A stretch of DNA of 64,000 bases from the NCBI GenBank assembly GCA_905221615.1, contig CAJNDT010002935.1:97501-161500 (forward strand), in the 5' to 3' direction. The position numbers and the translations under genes are program-made. Below are positions 37,291 through 50,189 of this stretch, in pieces (positions within the stretch are counted from its first letter, which is position 1; the number at the start of each line of letters is the position of its first letter). Under the pieces are notes generated by a model that was not told the DNA's origin, searched no databases, and was given only the letters and a program-made list of their open reading frames with translations. Source of the stretch: Symbiodinium sp. CCMP2592 (Eukaryota > Sar > Dinophyceae > Suessiales > Symbiodiniaceae).

Positions 37291-39489
37291 TTCGTAGTGA
37301 AACTGCGTGTCCATTTGTGTATTGTTACGCCTGTGTGTATATTTGTATGCATGCAAAGATGCATTCTGTGTTAGCGTGCTGGGCCATGCCATGCCATGTT
37401 TTGTCATGTCGTACCGTGATGCAATGCACGTATGCACGCACGTACATACAATAGGTATGTATGCATATACGGATGGGGTACGTGTGACAAGTAACGCACC
37501 TTTGTATGTATCTGTCTCGTATATAACTCTTTAGAGGCCCCTCTTCTATCTGCAGGGTATCAAGAACACCATATCTGGCGGAGGCAATGGCAGGCGACGG
37601 ACCAGCTGCCACGATGCAACGCAACATCCACTTACCCATATAATCCTGAATCCCGCATCCCTCGCCAGCGGTACCGAGCAGGCACAAATCGTGCCTCTGG
37701 AACTGACGGCATGACTCTGAACAGCTCGCTAACCGAAGAAACACTCTATAGCCCAGACTGGGACCAAGCTCAAGGACTGCCCAGCCCAGGCCTACCAACG
37801 CGACAAGCTCTAGTGAGGAATGCCACCGAAAGGACAACCCAGACGAAGTACACAAACATCACCAAGTCTTCTCTCCTCACAACCAGAATGCATGCAAGCA
37901 ACATGCATGCATGCAGATATCTATATCGTAGGTTTTCAGACAAAAAGACAACAACAAAGCAGAAGGAACTAAACAAAGAGAGCGGGGGCAGCAACGACAT
38001 AATCACATTGTATGACCTGGTTCGATATTCCAGGCCCTTGTTGAAAACTGAAGAGAACGTGCAAATCTAGCGGTTAATGCATGCATGGGTTTGTCTTCAG
38101 ATTTGTAGACTACGCCTTGCTCATTACTGGCTCGATGCTGATGGTCCCTTGCCTCATCCTGGTGCTGCCGCCACGATATTATCGATATTTACTATACATT
38201 GTGTTTTTGGGATGAGCTCTTCGAAAAATTCTTACGGCCATCAGCCTCCGGTCAAGCGACCGTAATGCTGGCCTACGCCCTAGCTGGATGCAAGGTCTTC
38301 CGGCACTCCGGGGCGCAAGCGAAAGTGATGTCACGCTCCAAATCCCTGGGTGGGGACTTCAAGAATTGGGTTCAGGAGGCTTCGGGTTCGGAGTTTGCGG
38401 AGCTTGGCTTTAAGGAGATGTTGGGGCTGGACACTCAAGTTCTGCATTTGGCATCCTGGCCCTCGGAACTTTGATTTCGAACTCCGCCGTTTCGTCACTT
38501 TGATCGTGGGCTATCCGGATTGGGACTTCGGTGTTCAAGCTGATGCTGCTGATGATGATGAGGAGGATGATGACGAAGGGCAAGACGGTGATCATGTTGG
38601 TGATGGCAGTGAACATGCATCATCAGCAACAACACTACCAGTGCCAGCTGCATCAGCACCCGGAACAGCCACAGCAACGTCAACAGCAGCGACGGTGGCA
38701 ATGACGACGACTTCATTCTACAATTTTCATAGTCGCCAGTCCTGAGGGTGCAGGGCCAAGGCACCGGATGTTCTTGCGAATCCCCTGTTTCTTCTTCTCG
38801 AGGGGCTTTACCTCCAGCGTCGGAATAAACATACCAAGCTGCTCAAACCCAACTGAGAAAGTCTAACTCTCATCCGCAGCCTCTTCGGGCTCTAGCACTG
38901 CTCTCGTGCACCCGCCTTGCGAAGGAGCGAGAAGCATCCCAGCTCCTGGATGATGGTGTTACCTTTAGGTATAAGGTTTACAGGTATTGAGAATCGTCCA
39001 GGATTGAGCAGAACTCTTAGAAGACAGCGCTCACCAATTCAACTGCCTCCTCATGTAAACCCTGCTACTCCATGCCTCAAAACTGAACGATGGAAAACAA
39101 GATCGCAAGAGCCACTAGTCCCAACGCCCGAATCTCGGTGTATGGTAGCCTATCTCCAATTTTTTTGGCAAGCTTGAGGTGTGCAATTCCGTCTTTTGCA
39201 TGTCCTCGACTTACTGTTCCTGGCTTTAGCAGGCTTCTGTCCTCCAAGGACTTGTCTGGAGGAGGCTGGTCGTCCTTGGCCTGGCACAGCACAAGGCTCG
39301 TGTTAGGACGGACAGGGACTCAGGTAATGAGACACGAAAAGCAGGAAACAACACAAGATGATTACGATGACTATGGTGAGGGCTGTGATGATGACTACGG
39401 TGATGACTACGGGGGGGGAACCATGATGACGATAATGACTGGGATATTGCTGAAAACTCTTCCGGTATTACTACGTCTAATAGCTCTAG

Positions 39490-39998
39490 CAGACTCTAGC
39501 AGCAGCAGCAGTTGCAGCAGCGGTAGCAGAAGTAGGAGCAGGAGCAGCAGCAGTGGCAGCAGCAGTAGCAGTAGCAGGCAGGTTTAGTAGTAGTGTTCGT
39601 CTTAGTCTGAGTCTTCAATTTAGGCGTAGGCTTAGGCTTCGTCTTAGTCTTCGTGTTACTCCTAGTCATAGTCTTAGTCTTAGTAGTAGTAGTAGTAGTA
39701 GTAGTAGCAGTAGTAGTAATAGTAGTAGTAGTAGTGGTAGTAGTAGTGGCAGTAGTAGTGGTCGTGGTCGTGGTCGTGGTAGTGGTAGTGGTACTATCTA
39801 CTACTGCTGCCACTGCTACCACTGCTACCACTGCTACTACTGCTACCACTGCTACCACTGCTACCACTGCTACCACTGCTACCACTGCTACCACTGCTAC
39901 CACTGCTACCACTACTTCCACTACGACTACCACTACCACTACCGCTACCGCTACCACTACCACCACCACTACCACTACCACTACTACTACCAGTACTG

Positions 39999-40071
<73 letters not shown>

Positions 40072-40073
40072 CA

Positions 40074-40137
<64 letters not shown>

Positions 40138-40200
40138 CACTACTTGACTGCTACTGCTACTGCTCCTGCTCCTGCTACTGCTACTGCTACTGCTACTAGT
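39490..40200. repeat. triplet repeats that switch from AGT to ACT/CCACTG
   Basis: AGC/AGT units to about 39790, then TGCTAC/CACTAC and ACT units, the complementary family. The two halves can pair as a large imperfect inverted repeat. Confidence 0.9.
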
Positions 40201-41554
40201 CGCGGTAGAGCTGTGTCCGGGACAACGTTTGACACCGTCATAGGAGTGGCAGGAGTGTTGTAGTAAACAAGGTATTGACAACACTCTTGATGATGATGCT
40301 CCTCGTGGTGGTGATGGTGGGGTGATGCCGTTGACGACGCTGACGTGCTGGTGCTGCTGCTGGTGCAAATTATCAAACATTATGAACCGCTTCGCCATCA
40401 TCACACCACATTCACGGACCAGATCGGCCCACATCAATCATCTCTCGTTCAAAAACCATGCAGAGGATCAATATCCGTTATCAAGAACGGCGCATGCTGA
40501 TCATGCAAGGCCAATCATGCCCTGAGAGTCAGCGGGCCAGCTGGCGGCCATTTGTGGCGCTGGGCCAGTTCATGAACCCCCAACCCTAGAATATTCCTGA
40601 GACTAAGCTACATGCCATCGCATTCGAACCGAAACCTATCCATCACTATGATCAAATCAAAGCAAAAGACCTGGAACTCAAGACTACAGCGACTCCTTGA
40701 CAACCGTTAATGTAGTTGCCTGTATACAATTAGAACAGGGTCTGCGGGTATGTTATACTGTAACTGTAGTAAGGAATGTTCGCTGACACCGCCCCAATGC
40801 ATTGGCCTTGGCCTCACCGCAGCAGCATGAGCAGCAGCCCTGACAGGGCAGTTGATTCTCACAACTGCACTGAGAAACACTAGTAACTTGCTGTTGCCAA
40901 ATCTGAACTGCTGGTGCTGCTCACAAAACGCTGATACCATTCGCATTGTCATCTTCGTCATCGTCGTTATCACCTCTGATCTTCATTGGCATCATCATGA
41001 CATCGCTGCAGCTACTACCATTCATCAATCTGCGGCTCATGGCTGACGACAGACCTTCAGCTCAGGCTTTTCACGAATTCGGGGAATTGGGCGGCATCTG
41101 GTCAGTTCGGAAATAGGCTGCATAGAATGCTTAGAACTTCTTGGATATCTTGCGGAGTCAGTAGCCTTGGGACCTCAAGCCCGTGATTGAAACGCAGCTT
41201 CTCAGACCCGACTTTTGGTTTAAAGATTGTCGGATGTGTTCAAAAGCTTCTGGGCTTGTAGGACTGAGTGGCTTCCCCACCTGCCTGGAAACAGGACATG
41301 GCCGTCCGCACGGCACAATAAAAAAGGGCAGTATGGGGCGTAGGCCAGCGGACCGACCCAGCGAACCGGCGTCTGCAAAGTCAGGGTATTGCTTGAGCCA
41401 GACAACACTGAAGCAAGCCACCTTGCAGCTCCTCACCTTAAAGCTTGTAGTCTGAACCATTGAAGGTGGATGAAGCCATGGACCCCCTAAACTGGACACG
41501 CTGTCGCTTATGACAGTGGGAGAAGATGTGCTGTTCATATAGTAGCACCAATAG

Positions 41555-41586
41555 GTAGTAGTAGTAGCAGTAGTAGCAGTAGTAGC

Positions 41587-41629
<43 letters not shown>

Positions 41630-41690
41630 CGAGTAGCAAGAGGAGAAGGAGCAGCGGCAACAGCAACAACAGCAGGAGGCATTCGCATCA
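41555..41690. repeat. AGT triplet repeat
   Basis: AGT/AGC units. Confidence 0.9.
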
Positions 41691-41849
41691 TCGGATTAGG
41701 AATACCTCATTGGTCGGTTCGTAGATTAGCACGCTCGTTTTTGGTAGGTTGGCACATTGGGCTATAAGTATAATCTGAAAGTTAACCGCTTTGTAAATGT
41801 GTGCATTAGTAGATTGTAGTCGTAAGCGTGTTCGCATTAGCATGCAATG

Positions 41850-42290
<441 letters not shown>

Positions 42291-42787
42291 AGCAGTAGCG
42301 CTAGTGCTGCTTGTACTCGTGCAAGTGCAAGTCGTCGGTTTCGGCAGTAACCGGCAGCAGATTGCAGTTGGCAGCTTGTGGCTTCTAACCTGATTGCCAC
42401 TGCAATTGCTGGTGGCTGGCGCTGAGTGGCGGGAGAACAGAAGGAGCAGATCCGCAAGACCACCTAGCTTTGAGGAGAGTACTGTGTCCTGCATGCACAT
42501 CTGTGATGACACGAAAAGCATTGAGGATTTGGGAATAGTTGGAGCTCAAGCCCTAGACTTCAGAGTTGAAGGCAAAACCCGAAGCGTCGCAGTCCTGGAG
42601 CAGCAACAGCGTAACAAGACCCAGAACTTGCAAACAATCAAACAGCCGACAGAAGTGAGTAGAGAGTTGTGATGGATGACAAGAACAGGAAGCAGTAGTA
42701 GCATTATGATTTAAGGGACTATCGATGCCGTTCAGGCGTTCCAAGCCCCCGCCAAGAAAGGCGCGTGGGTGAACGAGCCGGCTCGGC

Positions 42788-42835
42788 GGTGTCCAACTTG
42801 CGCACCTTCATCGACCCTTCGTCTGCGTAGACGAC
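42788..42835 (-). CDS. DED1: helicase exon: start of second RecA domain, last before the 37.7 kb interval
   Basis: 48 nt encoding VVYADEGSMKVRKLDT, corresponding to VVWVEESDKRSFLLDL of DDX3. The donor is GC after GACACC, or GT after ATGAAG (42806); both leave phase 0. Joining to the exon at 5056 gives almost the family spacing to motif IV. Confidence 0.75.
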
Positions 42836-43719
42836 CTCCAGGGAACTGGAGGGTTTGGAATGATTTAGATGTGGGGTGGGTTGACGATATCGATGCTCCT
42901 GATCATACTTCAGATATATGAAACTCACTGACAGAGCAATAGCAGCAAGAAGAAGATTGATTAAAGACGCGTTCTTCTACTTGTGCTTGTCACTAGTAAG
43001 AGGCTACGGTAGTGAGTGAACTACCAGGCATCATGACCAACCCAGGTAAACGTGGTGACGCTATCACGAGGAATGCTCCATACGATCACAACAAGCAAGC
43101 ACAGACTCTGGCGACGACCCAGTGCCGAAGATGCGCTTGAAAACATCCCCCCACTGTGCCCAAGCCTTCTGCGTAACCAGTTCTGACCTGGCTCGAGCAG
43201 CCGCAGGCGTTTCGGGCTCATGTGCTCCGTTTAGAGGCTATTTTTCGAGGTCCGTCTTCTAGCATCAAAGGGCTTGGGACTTGGCATGCGCGGCTTCTAG
43301 TTGCCGCCAGCAAACACTTACGACCCTCCTTCGAAAACGTCTCTTTGTTTTGGGGCGCGTGCTGGGTAAGTGCCTTATGGCGCAAGGAATTTGTGTTTCC
43401 AAGCTGCGCACGGATGCTGGCTTTGCAGGGGCCAGACGGTGGTTGAGATTTTCCGGCCCCTTGTTCCTCCCAAGCTTACAAGTTTGTACAGCGGAACCAA
43501 AAGCCAGAACTTGTCAGGAAGAGTTCTACGCAGCCTTGTTTAGCATGTCATGTGATCAGGGCAAGGCACGGTGCGAGCATTGTACCGACAAAACTGGTAT
43601 GTTTCTGAAACCCTTATTGTCCTCGTATCGATCGAAAAAATCACGGTCGGATGTTTTTTGGTTGTTGCCCTTTTTGTTTCAGCCCCCTACCACTACTTGC
43701 TTTTTGTTTCACCTCTCTG

Positions 43720-44520
43720 GGTCCACAAATGCCAGGAATCGTCCGATCGAGCAGGATTGGAGCATGTCAGAAAGAGGAGCAGACCGCTCGAAAAGGAAAC
43801 CTTCTGCGAACCGCTTCAGCTGGACTGGGGCATCTGAAAAACAGGAGCAAACCGTTCGAAAGGGAATAACGCATCTAACAAAAAGTTGCAAACCGCTGCA
43901 CGAACGGGACTAAGAGAAATGGCAGCAAATCGCTCGACAAGGATAAGAACGTCTGAGACAGAGCAGCGAACTGCACATGGACAAGAACATCTGACAACGC
44001 GAGAAGGATGAGGGAACTTGAGAAATAGCAGCAGCCCGTTCGAAAAGAACTTCAGCTTTGACAAAGAGGAGCTCGGTGCTCGAAAGGGGTTAAAAAACAC
44101 ATAAAAATGGCAGCAAACCTTAAAAATCGACTACAGCAGTTGAGAAAGAGCATCGAGAAAGAAAAGCAGACTGAAAGGGGCTAGAGAATCTTTTATTTTA
44201 TCATGCAGCGCACCGCTCGAAGATGGGTAGAGCATGTGAGAACGACGAGCAAACCGCTCGAAAGGGATTAGATTGATTCTGTCATCATAATATGAGACAG
44301 AGCAGCAAATCGCTTGCAGGGCTGCGAGAACCTGAGGAAGAGCAACGACAAGCCTCTCGAAAGGGACCAGAGCAGTTAAAGATCCAAAAAGGAGCGAACC
44401 GCTCCAATCGTCCGAGCAAGCTTGAGAAAGAGTAGCAAACCTCCGGAAAGTGACTGGAGCCTTTGCGAAAGAGCGGCAAACCACATTGTTAGAGTCGGTT
44501 AGAGTGACTTGAGCATCGAA
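43720..44520. repeat. diverged tandem repeat with CGCTCGAAAGGG core
   Basis: Repeating unit of about 55-65 bp around GAG(C)AGCAAACCGCTCGAAA; a dozen or so weakly similar copies. It lies in the helicase intron region near the 42.8-44.8 kb exons. Confidence 0.75.
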
Positions 44521-44746
44521 CCCCTCGTGCAATTTACACACAGCTCTGTGTGTGGGTGTGTGTCAGAGACCGAATGAGGCTACAAGCTGCACGACATACT
44601 ACCCACAGCAAACGAGGGGCCACGGATTAGCTTATGTTTCGGTTCAAGATGGAGTCTCCTAGGGCGGCACCAGAAATCATGAGAATCGCCATCATCTTCA
44701 GGCGCAACAGCTCAGCTAATTCTCCGACATCCTGCCATTCCCCTGC

Positions 44747-44839
44747 CCTGAGATCCTCTGAGGCTGCCGGCGCAGCCCCCACGCGCCCAACTGTGATGAA
44801 GAGGTAGTCCGAAAGAAAGTCGCGTGCCATGACCTGGAC
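44747..44839 (-). CDS. DED1: helicase exon: ARDFL...GRVG linker
   Basis: Encodes VQVMARDFLSDYLFITVGRV then GAAPAASEDLR. ARDFL..Y.F..VGRVG is a signature of Ded1/DDX3 at the link between the two RecA domains. Two ends are possible: a GC donor after AGG (44747) or a GA donor after GAG (44756); both keep phase 0. Confidence 0.9.
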
Positions 44840-44992
44840 CTCCGAGCTCGAGGCTGCTCAACCCAGGGTCCAAACTGCTAGCAGTTGGGCTTTGAAGAGC
44901 TCTTTCTGCTCAGCGCTAGCCGCCAGCGCAAAGGGTCTCCAACATCAGTCTTGAAGGCCCACTCTAAGAGCCCCAACACTCGCGAGACTGGC

Positions 44993-45025
44993 CTCCGAAG
45001 CGAACGTCGCTGAGAACATCATCGA
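44993..45025 (-). CDS. DED1: helicase exon: motif III (SAT)
   Basis: 33 nt encoding SMMFSATFASE. SAT couples ATP hydrolysis to unwinding. Acceptor TGCAG|T, donor GAG|GC, phase 0 on both sides. Confidence 0.9.
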
Positions 45026-45719
45026 CTGCAGTCGAACAGTGCTCCACCTGGCAAGTGCGAGTCGACCACTGCTCCGACGTAGGGCTCCACGAAAGATTTC
45101 ATCGTCATCTCTATTACATACTGTAGCAGCCAATCATCACCGTCGTCAACGTCAAGATACAGAGCACAGGCCCCATGCTCAAATGGTTGGCTGATCGACA
45201 ATGCCCAAGTCACGGGATGCCCCCTGCAGTCAGCCGTTACACAAAGTCTCTCGATTCCTCTGAGTCTTGCCTTGCCCTGCCACGCAAACCTCAACGCTCA
45301 GGACTCCAGGACTCCAGGGAGCTCAAGATCCCCAGCTCCCAAGGCGGGGAAGGTTTTCAGTCCTGCAGCTCGTCGCTGTGACGTGCTGTCGAGACAAGGG
45401 TCATGCTAGAGCTGCTAGAGCCTACCCTCAAACCTCGTTTCATTCTCTAGGGTTTGTTTTTGCATATTTACAGTAGGATCAAAGCCGATTGTGGCAGTGG
45501 AGCATCTTTTGCCATTGGAGCCTTCGATCTTCAGGATACTGATCGGAACTAGTCATCTGCTTCACAGCCAGAAAGTTCCAGGACGATGGCTGGACATTCT
45601 TTCTGCTTCTGCACTTTGACAAACCCTGAAACAAACAGCTTCTGCTCGGCATTACCAGCAACCTTGAAACCCAAGGTTCAGTAGGCCCTCCAGAATCCTC
45701 AGCATGCTCTTGCCGTCAC

Positions 45720-45790
45720 TTGCCCTTCCGAGTGCCCCCGCTTGCCCATGTCGGTTTGCTTTACGATCTGCCGGACCTGGGGCTCGAAAC
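45720..45790 (-). CDS. DED1: helicase exon between motifs II and III
   Basis: 71 nt encoding FEPQVRQIVKQTDMGKRGHS then EGQ. Matches the helix FEPQIR.IV following the DEAD box. Acceptor CCAG|GT, donor GT after GGGCAA, phase 0. Confidence 0.9.
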
Positions 45791-45984
45791 CTGGCCGAAA
45801 AGCCATGGGCGCAAGGCGACGAAGATGTCGGCAGCTCTAGCGTTTTGAGTTTGGTGGAAACCCCGAGGAGGAATGATTAGGGCTATCGGCTATCGCCGCG
45901 TGTGTCCAGATGATGACATGAATGAAATTGCTGCGATCGACATGGTGAGGCGTGTTCTCATCGTCACAATCACCATCACAATCA

Positions 45985-45997
45985 TATACTAGTACTG

Positions 45998-46072
<75 letters not shown>

Positions 46073-46212
46073 CTACTCCTACTCCTACTCCTACTCCTAC
46101 TCCTACTCCTACTCCTACTCCTACTCCTACTCCTACTCCTACTCCTACTCCTACTCCTACTCCTACTCCTACTCCTCCTCCTCCTCCTCCTCCTACTACT
46201 ACTACTACTACC
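45985..46212. repeat. ACT triplets and ACTCCT hexamers
   Basis: Pure ACT to about 46069, then about 20 CCTACT hexamers, then CCT. Confidence 0.97.
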
Positions 46213-46732
46213 GACAACGACAGCGCCGACAACGACTCCTGCGATTACTGCTCCTACAAAGCACTGCGCCAGAACACACACCAGCACCACACCAGCACCA
46301 GAACCAGGGCCACCACCACTACCTCCACTACCTTCACCGCCACCTCCACTACCTCTACCACCTCCACCGCCACCAGGACGATGTTGTCAACGTCGTCATC
46401 ATTCTAATGCCTATCATTCTATTGCTCATGGCTTCGGCTGATCTACGAACTTGTCTTGTTTCCTCTTTATATGATCATCTCCGTTCTCCTCGCGTCTGTC
46501 CTATCGATATAACACATGGCTACTAATACCAGTGTCACAAATCTCACCATGGTCACTATCAGTATAACGCAGAATGACCACTGCTCGTGTAACTGCCGGC
46601 AGGCATCACTGATCACTCAGCTCTCGCTGACTGAGTACGACGAGTGGTAGTACTGGCGATCTAATCATTGCGACGAGTGACTCTTGTTGCTGCTATATCA
46701 CTCACGAAGATAGTTCAAACTCGGGCTCGGAC

Positions 46733-46754
46733 CCATATCAAGCATTCGGTCTGC
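46733..46754 (-). CDS. DED1: helicase 22-nt microexon: second half of DEAD box
   Basis: 22 nt (ADRMLDM plus one base) between CAG|GCAGAC and a GT donor after ATGG. With its neighbours it reads LDE|ADRMLDMG|FEPQ, the exact family consensus, so the microexon is convincing despite its size. Confidence 0.9.
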
Positions 46755-46935
46755 CTGACATCTTGCATCTTGCTGGCTAGCATAAACGCAAATGCTGGCC
46801 GTCCAGTGGGAAGTGGTGGACTCCTGTGCTGCAGGGGTGGGAAGGTTGCGGTCGTAACACATCTCCAGCCTCAAGCAGATCGAAACACATCGAAACTTGC
46901 GGTGGCAAGCAAATACATTGCAGTGTGCCCTGGGC

Positions 46936-46984
46936 CTCATCTAGGATGAAGAACTGAACATTGGCGAGAGAAAGGAAACTCCGC
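46936..46984 (-). CDS. DED1: helicase exon: first half of DEAD box
   Basis: 49 nt encoding RSFLSLANVQFFILDE. The catalytic motif II is cut by an intron after Asp-Glu. Donor GAG|GC. Confidence 0.9.
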
Positions 46985-47239
46985 CTCAGAGATGGGCTTG
47001 GCATGCATCAGTGTGCTATCGCAAGCTGCGCACTTAGACGCAAAGTGCCTCTGGGATGTAAAGAACTCTAAGGGCGACATTTCACAGCAGGTGCATCAAG
47101 CCCCCGTGAAGCGAATTTGCTGCCGTGGCAATTCAAAAGCATCCCGCGCGAAAGCATAGGATGACGTCCAATCGAGGCGTCTAGGCGCTCAAGATGAACA
47201 GCTAACATGAGCCGATGAGCCCCATCTGGGTGTCCGGGC

Positions 47240-47290
47240 TCGAACATGTCTGTCAGGCGTCCCGGCGTGGCGATAAGCACATCGCAGCCC
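47240..47290 (-). CDS. DED1: helicase exon: motif Ib (TPGRL)
   Basis: 51 nt encoding GCDVLIATPGRLTDMF and two bases of Glu. TPGR is motif Ib, which holds the RNA backbone. Acceptor GCAG|G, donor GC after TTCGA. Joining to the next exon gives TDMFERSFLSLANV, close to the family consensus. Confidence 0.9.
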
Positions 47291-47543
47291 CTGCTTGGCA
47301 GTGTTGCGCATATGGCCACGACAATGACTAGGTCTGCCAGCCCCGGCAATCAAAGCTGGTGTCGAAAGGCCCGCTGTAGTGGATGTGAGGGAAGAAACGA
47401 AAGCACGGCGTGTCCCATACTGCAGATCCGAGAACAGCAGGAATAATGACGTCTGACCACTCTTCTTCACCAAAATCCTAGATGACGGGAAGCGGAGCAC
47501 ATCCTTTAAACCGATCGACTCAGCATCCTCACGGGGCCCAGGC

Positions 47544-47605
47544 CCCTCGAGCTCACTCCTCTGTTCTCGCATGTCCGCACCGCCGTAGATGATGCAGCAA
47601 CGGAT
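47544..47605 (-). CDS. DED1: helicase exon: YGGAD segment
   Basis: 62 nt encoding IRCCIIYGGADMREQRSELE plus two bases of Gly. YGG and the Q...LE spacing are the GG motif region. Acceptor GCAG|A, donor GC after GAGGG. Confidence 0.9.
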
Positions 47606-48124
47606 CTGCAGCGGGACAGACCAATTGCAGGCTTGTGGGTTCCCAGGTTCAAGGCTACGAGGAGCTTTCTTATATGACCTGTGCTTCAAGCTGGATGAGT
47701 TCTTGACAAGTCTTTAGCAGCCCGGCTGGGCAGCCAAGGTATACTGGGCGCTACCGAAAACTGGCACGACCTTGCGAGCATGATACCTCTGCCCCCCTGC
47801 CCCCCCACCCTTCCAAAATACAGCATAAAACAATCAAGAAGACCCGCAAGATGTCTGGGATTGGCACCCCGGTGTCGAAGGCAAACTTCTTGCTCTCTTC
47901 GTGAATTTGAGATGCCAGCCTCAAGGGGCTATGGCTAATATGCTGAGGGCCTTAAAAATTAGAATAGGGCATTAGGGCCTTCTCTTATCAGTAAGGGCGG
48001 GCTACTGCACAAGCGAATAACGAAAAAAACAATCATGCGCATCGCCATTATTATCATCGTCGTCATCATCGCAATCATCCTCATCCTCCCCTTCAGCCCC
48101 ATAGTCATTTCAGCAATGTTACAC

Positions 48125-48161
48125 AGGCTTTGTTTGGTGAAGTTTTGCGGCGGCTTCTTCA
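48125..48161 (-). CDS. DED1: candidate helicase exon after motif Ia
   Basis: 37 nt encoding EEAAAKLHQTKP, which fits the EEA.KF helix between PTREL and YGG. Phases agree on both sides, but about five residues (AxQI) before it are not accounted for, and the acceptor (AAAAG|T) is weak. Confidence 0.45.
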
Positions 48162-48762
48162 CTTTTGGCAGTGGTTTTCACCATCCTCCATAAGTTGTTT
48201 TTGCCCGGCCGATTCTTTGTTTGTCTTCTCCTTTCTGCCAATGGTCAATCTTAATTGAGTAGTACGTGGTAACGAAGGCACCGGAGAAAGCTCTTTCTAG
48301 CAGGCCTCAGGCTGGTTGATTCTGGGGGGGGGGAGTAGTTTAGGATGATGTAAGAACCTTCAAAATTGAAGGGTGCTTGGCTTAGTGCTTAGTATTGGTA
48401 GTTGTCTTGGAGTGATCGGGATTTGCACTCGAGGTTTTAGGGGCCTAAACCCCCCAAAACGGCTCCAGGTACCCCGATAGACCCTCCTGCTGTACTACGT
48501 TACTTGCTGTTCGATTTCTGTACTACTTTACTACAATGACTCAAATTACAACCACACAAGCCTATCGCCCACCCGCGACCCGGGTAGTCCGCAGAGCACG
48601 CTATTCAGGCCGCCGGGAAACGGTTGGGGGGGCCCTGGCCCGCTAAAGCCGGTGCAACATTACGTGGGGCTATCTTCTGACAACAATCACCATCGTTCCT
48701 TTCGTTGCTACTCTCGAGATACCGTTTGAGCAGTTATCTTTCACAACCAGGATCGCTGAGGC

Positions 48763-48809
48763 CGTAGCTCGCGCGTCGGCGCCAGGCACAGGCCACAAGG
48801 CGCTGGCTT
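48763..48809 (-). CDS. DED1: helicase exon: motif Ia
   Basis: 47 nt encoding KPAPCGLCLAPTREL. APTREL is motif Ia, which contacts RNA. Acceptor GGCAG|A; the donor is best read as GC after CTACG, leaving two bases. Confidence 0.8.
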
Positions 48810-48979
48810 CTGCCGGCCCCTGTTCGTGCTTGGCGGCGGTCATGAGGGTTCGAGGCTCGAGGTGCATGGTTACTGGTGAGTCGTGTTTAGCAGGCATGGT
48901 CCTCACAGACGTCCAGTCCAGACACGATGAAAAAGAGGTGCAATGCAGATCCCCTTCCCGCTCCGATTCTCCGATCTGC

Positions 48980-49052
48980 CTGCTGTTCTGCTGTGGTGGT
49001 CCAGACCGGAGCAGGGACTCGAGACAGGGCACCATGAAGGCGCAGGTCTTTC
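48980..49052 (-). CDS. DED1: helicase exon: Walker A lysine
   Basis: Starts with two bases that complete Gly, followed by KTCAFMVPCLESLLRSGPPQ and QNS. Supplies the catalytic Lys-Thr of motif I. Acceptor AAG|GA, donor AG|GC. It ends in a phase that does not match the next recognised exon, so a small exon is missing between them. Confidence 0.9.
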
Positions 49053-49474
49053 CTTCCGTCGAAGCGCTCAGGGAATTTGGTTCAAGGCCGCATTCGAGCA
49101 AAAGCTCGCTTTGCTATTTCAGGAGAGGCAAATACTTGATGCTGTCGTACAGCTTATATAGGAATCATCTATGACTACTGGCTGAGGCTCCCGTTGCATG
49201 AGGCGAGAGCTGGCACAACTTATGTCGCCGTGTTCCTCTGCACGCCGCTGTAAAACAACATCCGACCGATGCATCACACTAACACATTGCTTGGCCCCAC
49301 AGGGGTTGCAGGCAGTTGCAGTTGCACGCCTGAAAACCCAGACACTGAACGCCGAAAGCCTGGAAGAGAACTCGCTCCAAACGCACCCAGCGTCTGCGCC
49401 TACACAAAGCAAACCTCAAGCAGCGGTCGACCGAAGTTTGAGACTGAAATCCAAAGTGCATTCCATATCTGAGC

Positions 49475-49544
49475 CTGAGCCGGTCTGTGCGCAAGCCATC
49501 AGATCGCGCCCGGACAGCACAATGGGTATGGAGTACTTCTGCAC
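49475..49544 (-). CDS. DED1: helicase exon: Q motif end and Walker A start
   Basis: 70 nt encoding [20 protein letters not shown] then TGS and the first base of Gly. Carries the Q-motif Gln and AQTGSG of motif I (Walker A). The donor is CAG|GCTCAG, a clear GC donor. Confidence 0.95.
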
Positions 49545-49734
49545 CTTGATGATTCCCGGTTTCATGTCTGTACAGGGATCCATGATGTTACGCGTACGAT
49601 GGGGACCAAGGCAGGAACGTGGGCTTAGTCTTTGGGCACTAGTCTAGGGGCCGACAGGGGCTTGTATCTAGACTTGAAGCATGCAAATCAGGACCCCCTC
49701 GACTCAAAAACCCTAGCATGCTCGAGGCCCGTGC

Positions 49735-49797
49735 AGGGGTTGGGCGATCGTAGCCACATCGCCGGAGGTTGTCGAAGAGGGAATCCACCAGCTTTGC
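49735..49797 (-). CDS. DED1: helicase exon: Q motif, first part
   Basis: 63 nt encoding AKLVDSLFDNLRRCGYDRPT plus P. GY.RPTP begins the Q motif, which reads the adenine of ATP; its Gln lies at the start of the next exon. GC donor directly after CCCCT. Confidence 0.9.
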
Positions 49798-50189
49798 CTG
49801 GCAAAAGCGCACGCAAGAATAGGCAAAGGCTTGAAAACAGTCGAATCAACGCTTACGTTGGTACGCTGGGCCCTTTTTCCACTGGTGGCAAGAATGCGAT
49901 AAGTCAGTTCTCATACACTTGAGTCGAAACCAAGACCGCAGAGCAAATGGGAGCACTCCAACTGAAGAGCCAACCCACATCAGCATTCAACCTCCAGTAA
50001 GCACTGCCCTTTCGCTTCTTTCTGCGACACTTGCTTCATCGAAACAGCAGATTCACAGCGAAACGAGCCTTCGAAGTAACAGCAGGGACGACGAGGAAGG
50101 GCGTAGAAATGTAACAATATCTTCAATGTGATCATACTACAACCCTGTTAGTTCACCTTTTCTGCCATGCATGCGCACCCAGTCAGGGC

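Noticed and set aside
43281-43913. 210-codon plus-strand open frame
   Set aside because: Runs into the diverged tandem repeat and has no protein-like conservation.
47075-47110. ASRGLDAPAV on the minus strand, resembling helicase motif V
   Set aside because: It lies between the motif Ib and motif II exons, where motif V cannot be, and a proper motif V with splice sites is at 3.18-2.90 kb. Probably chance.
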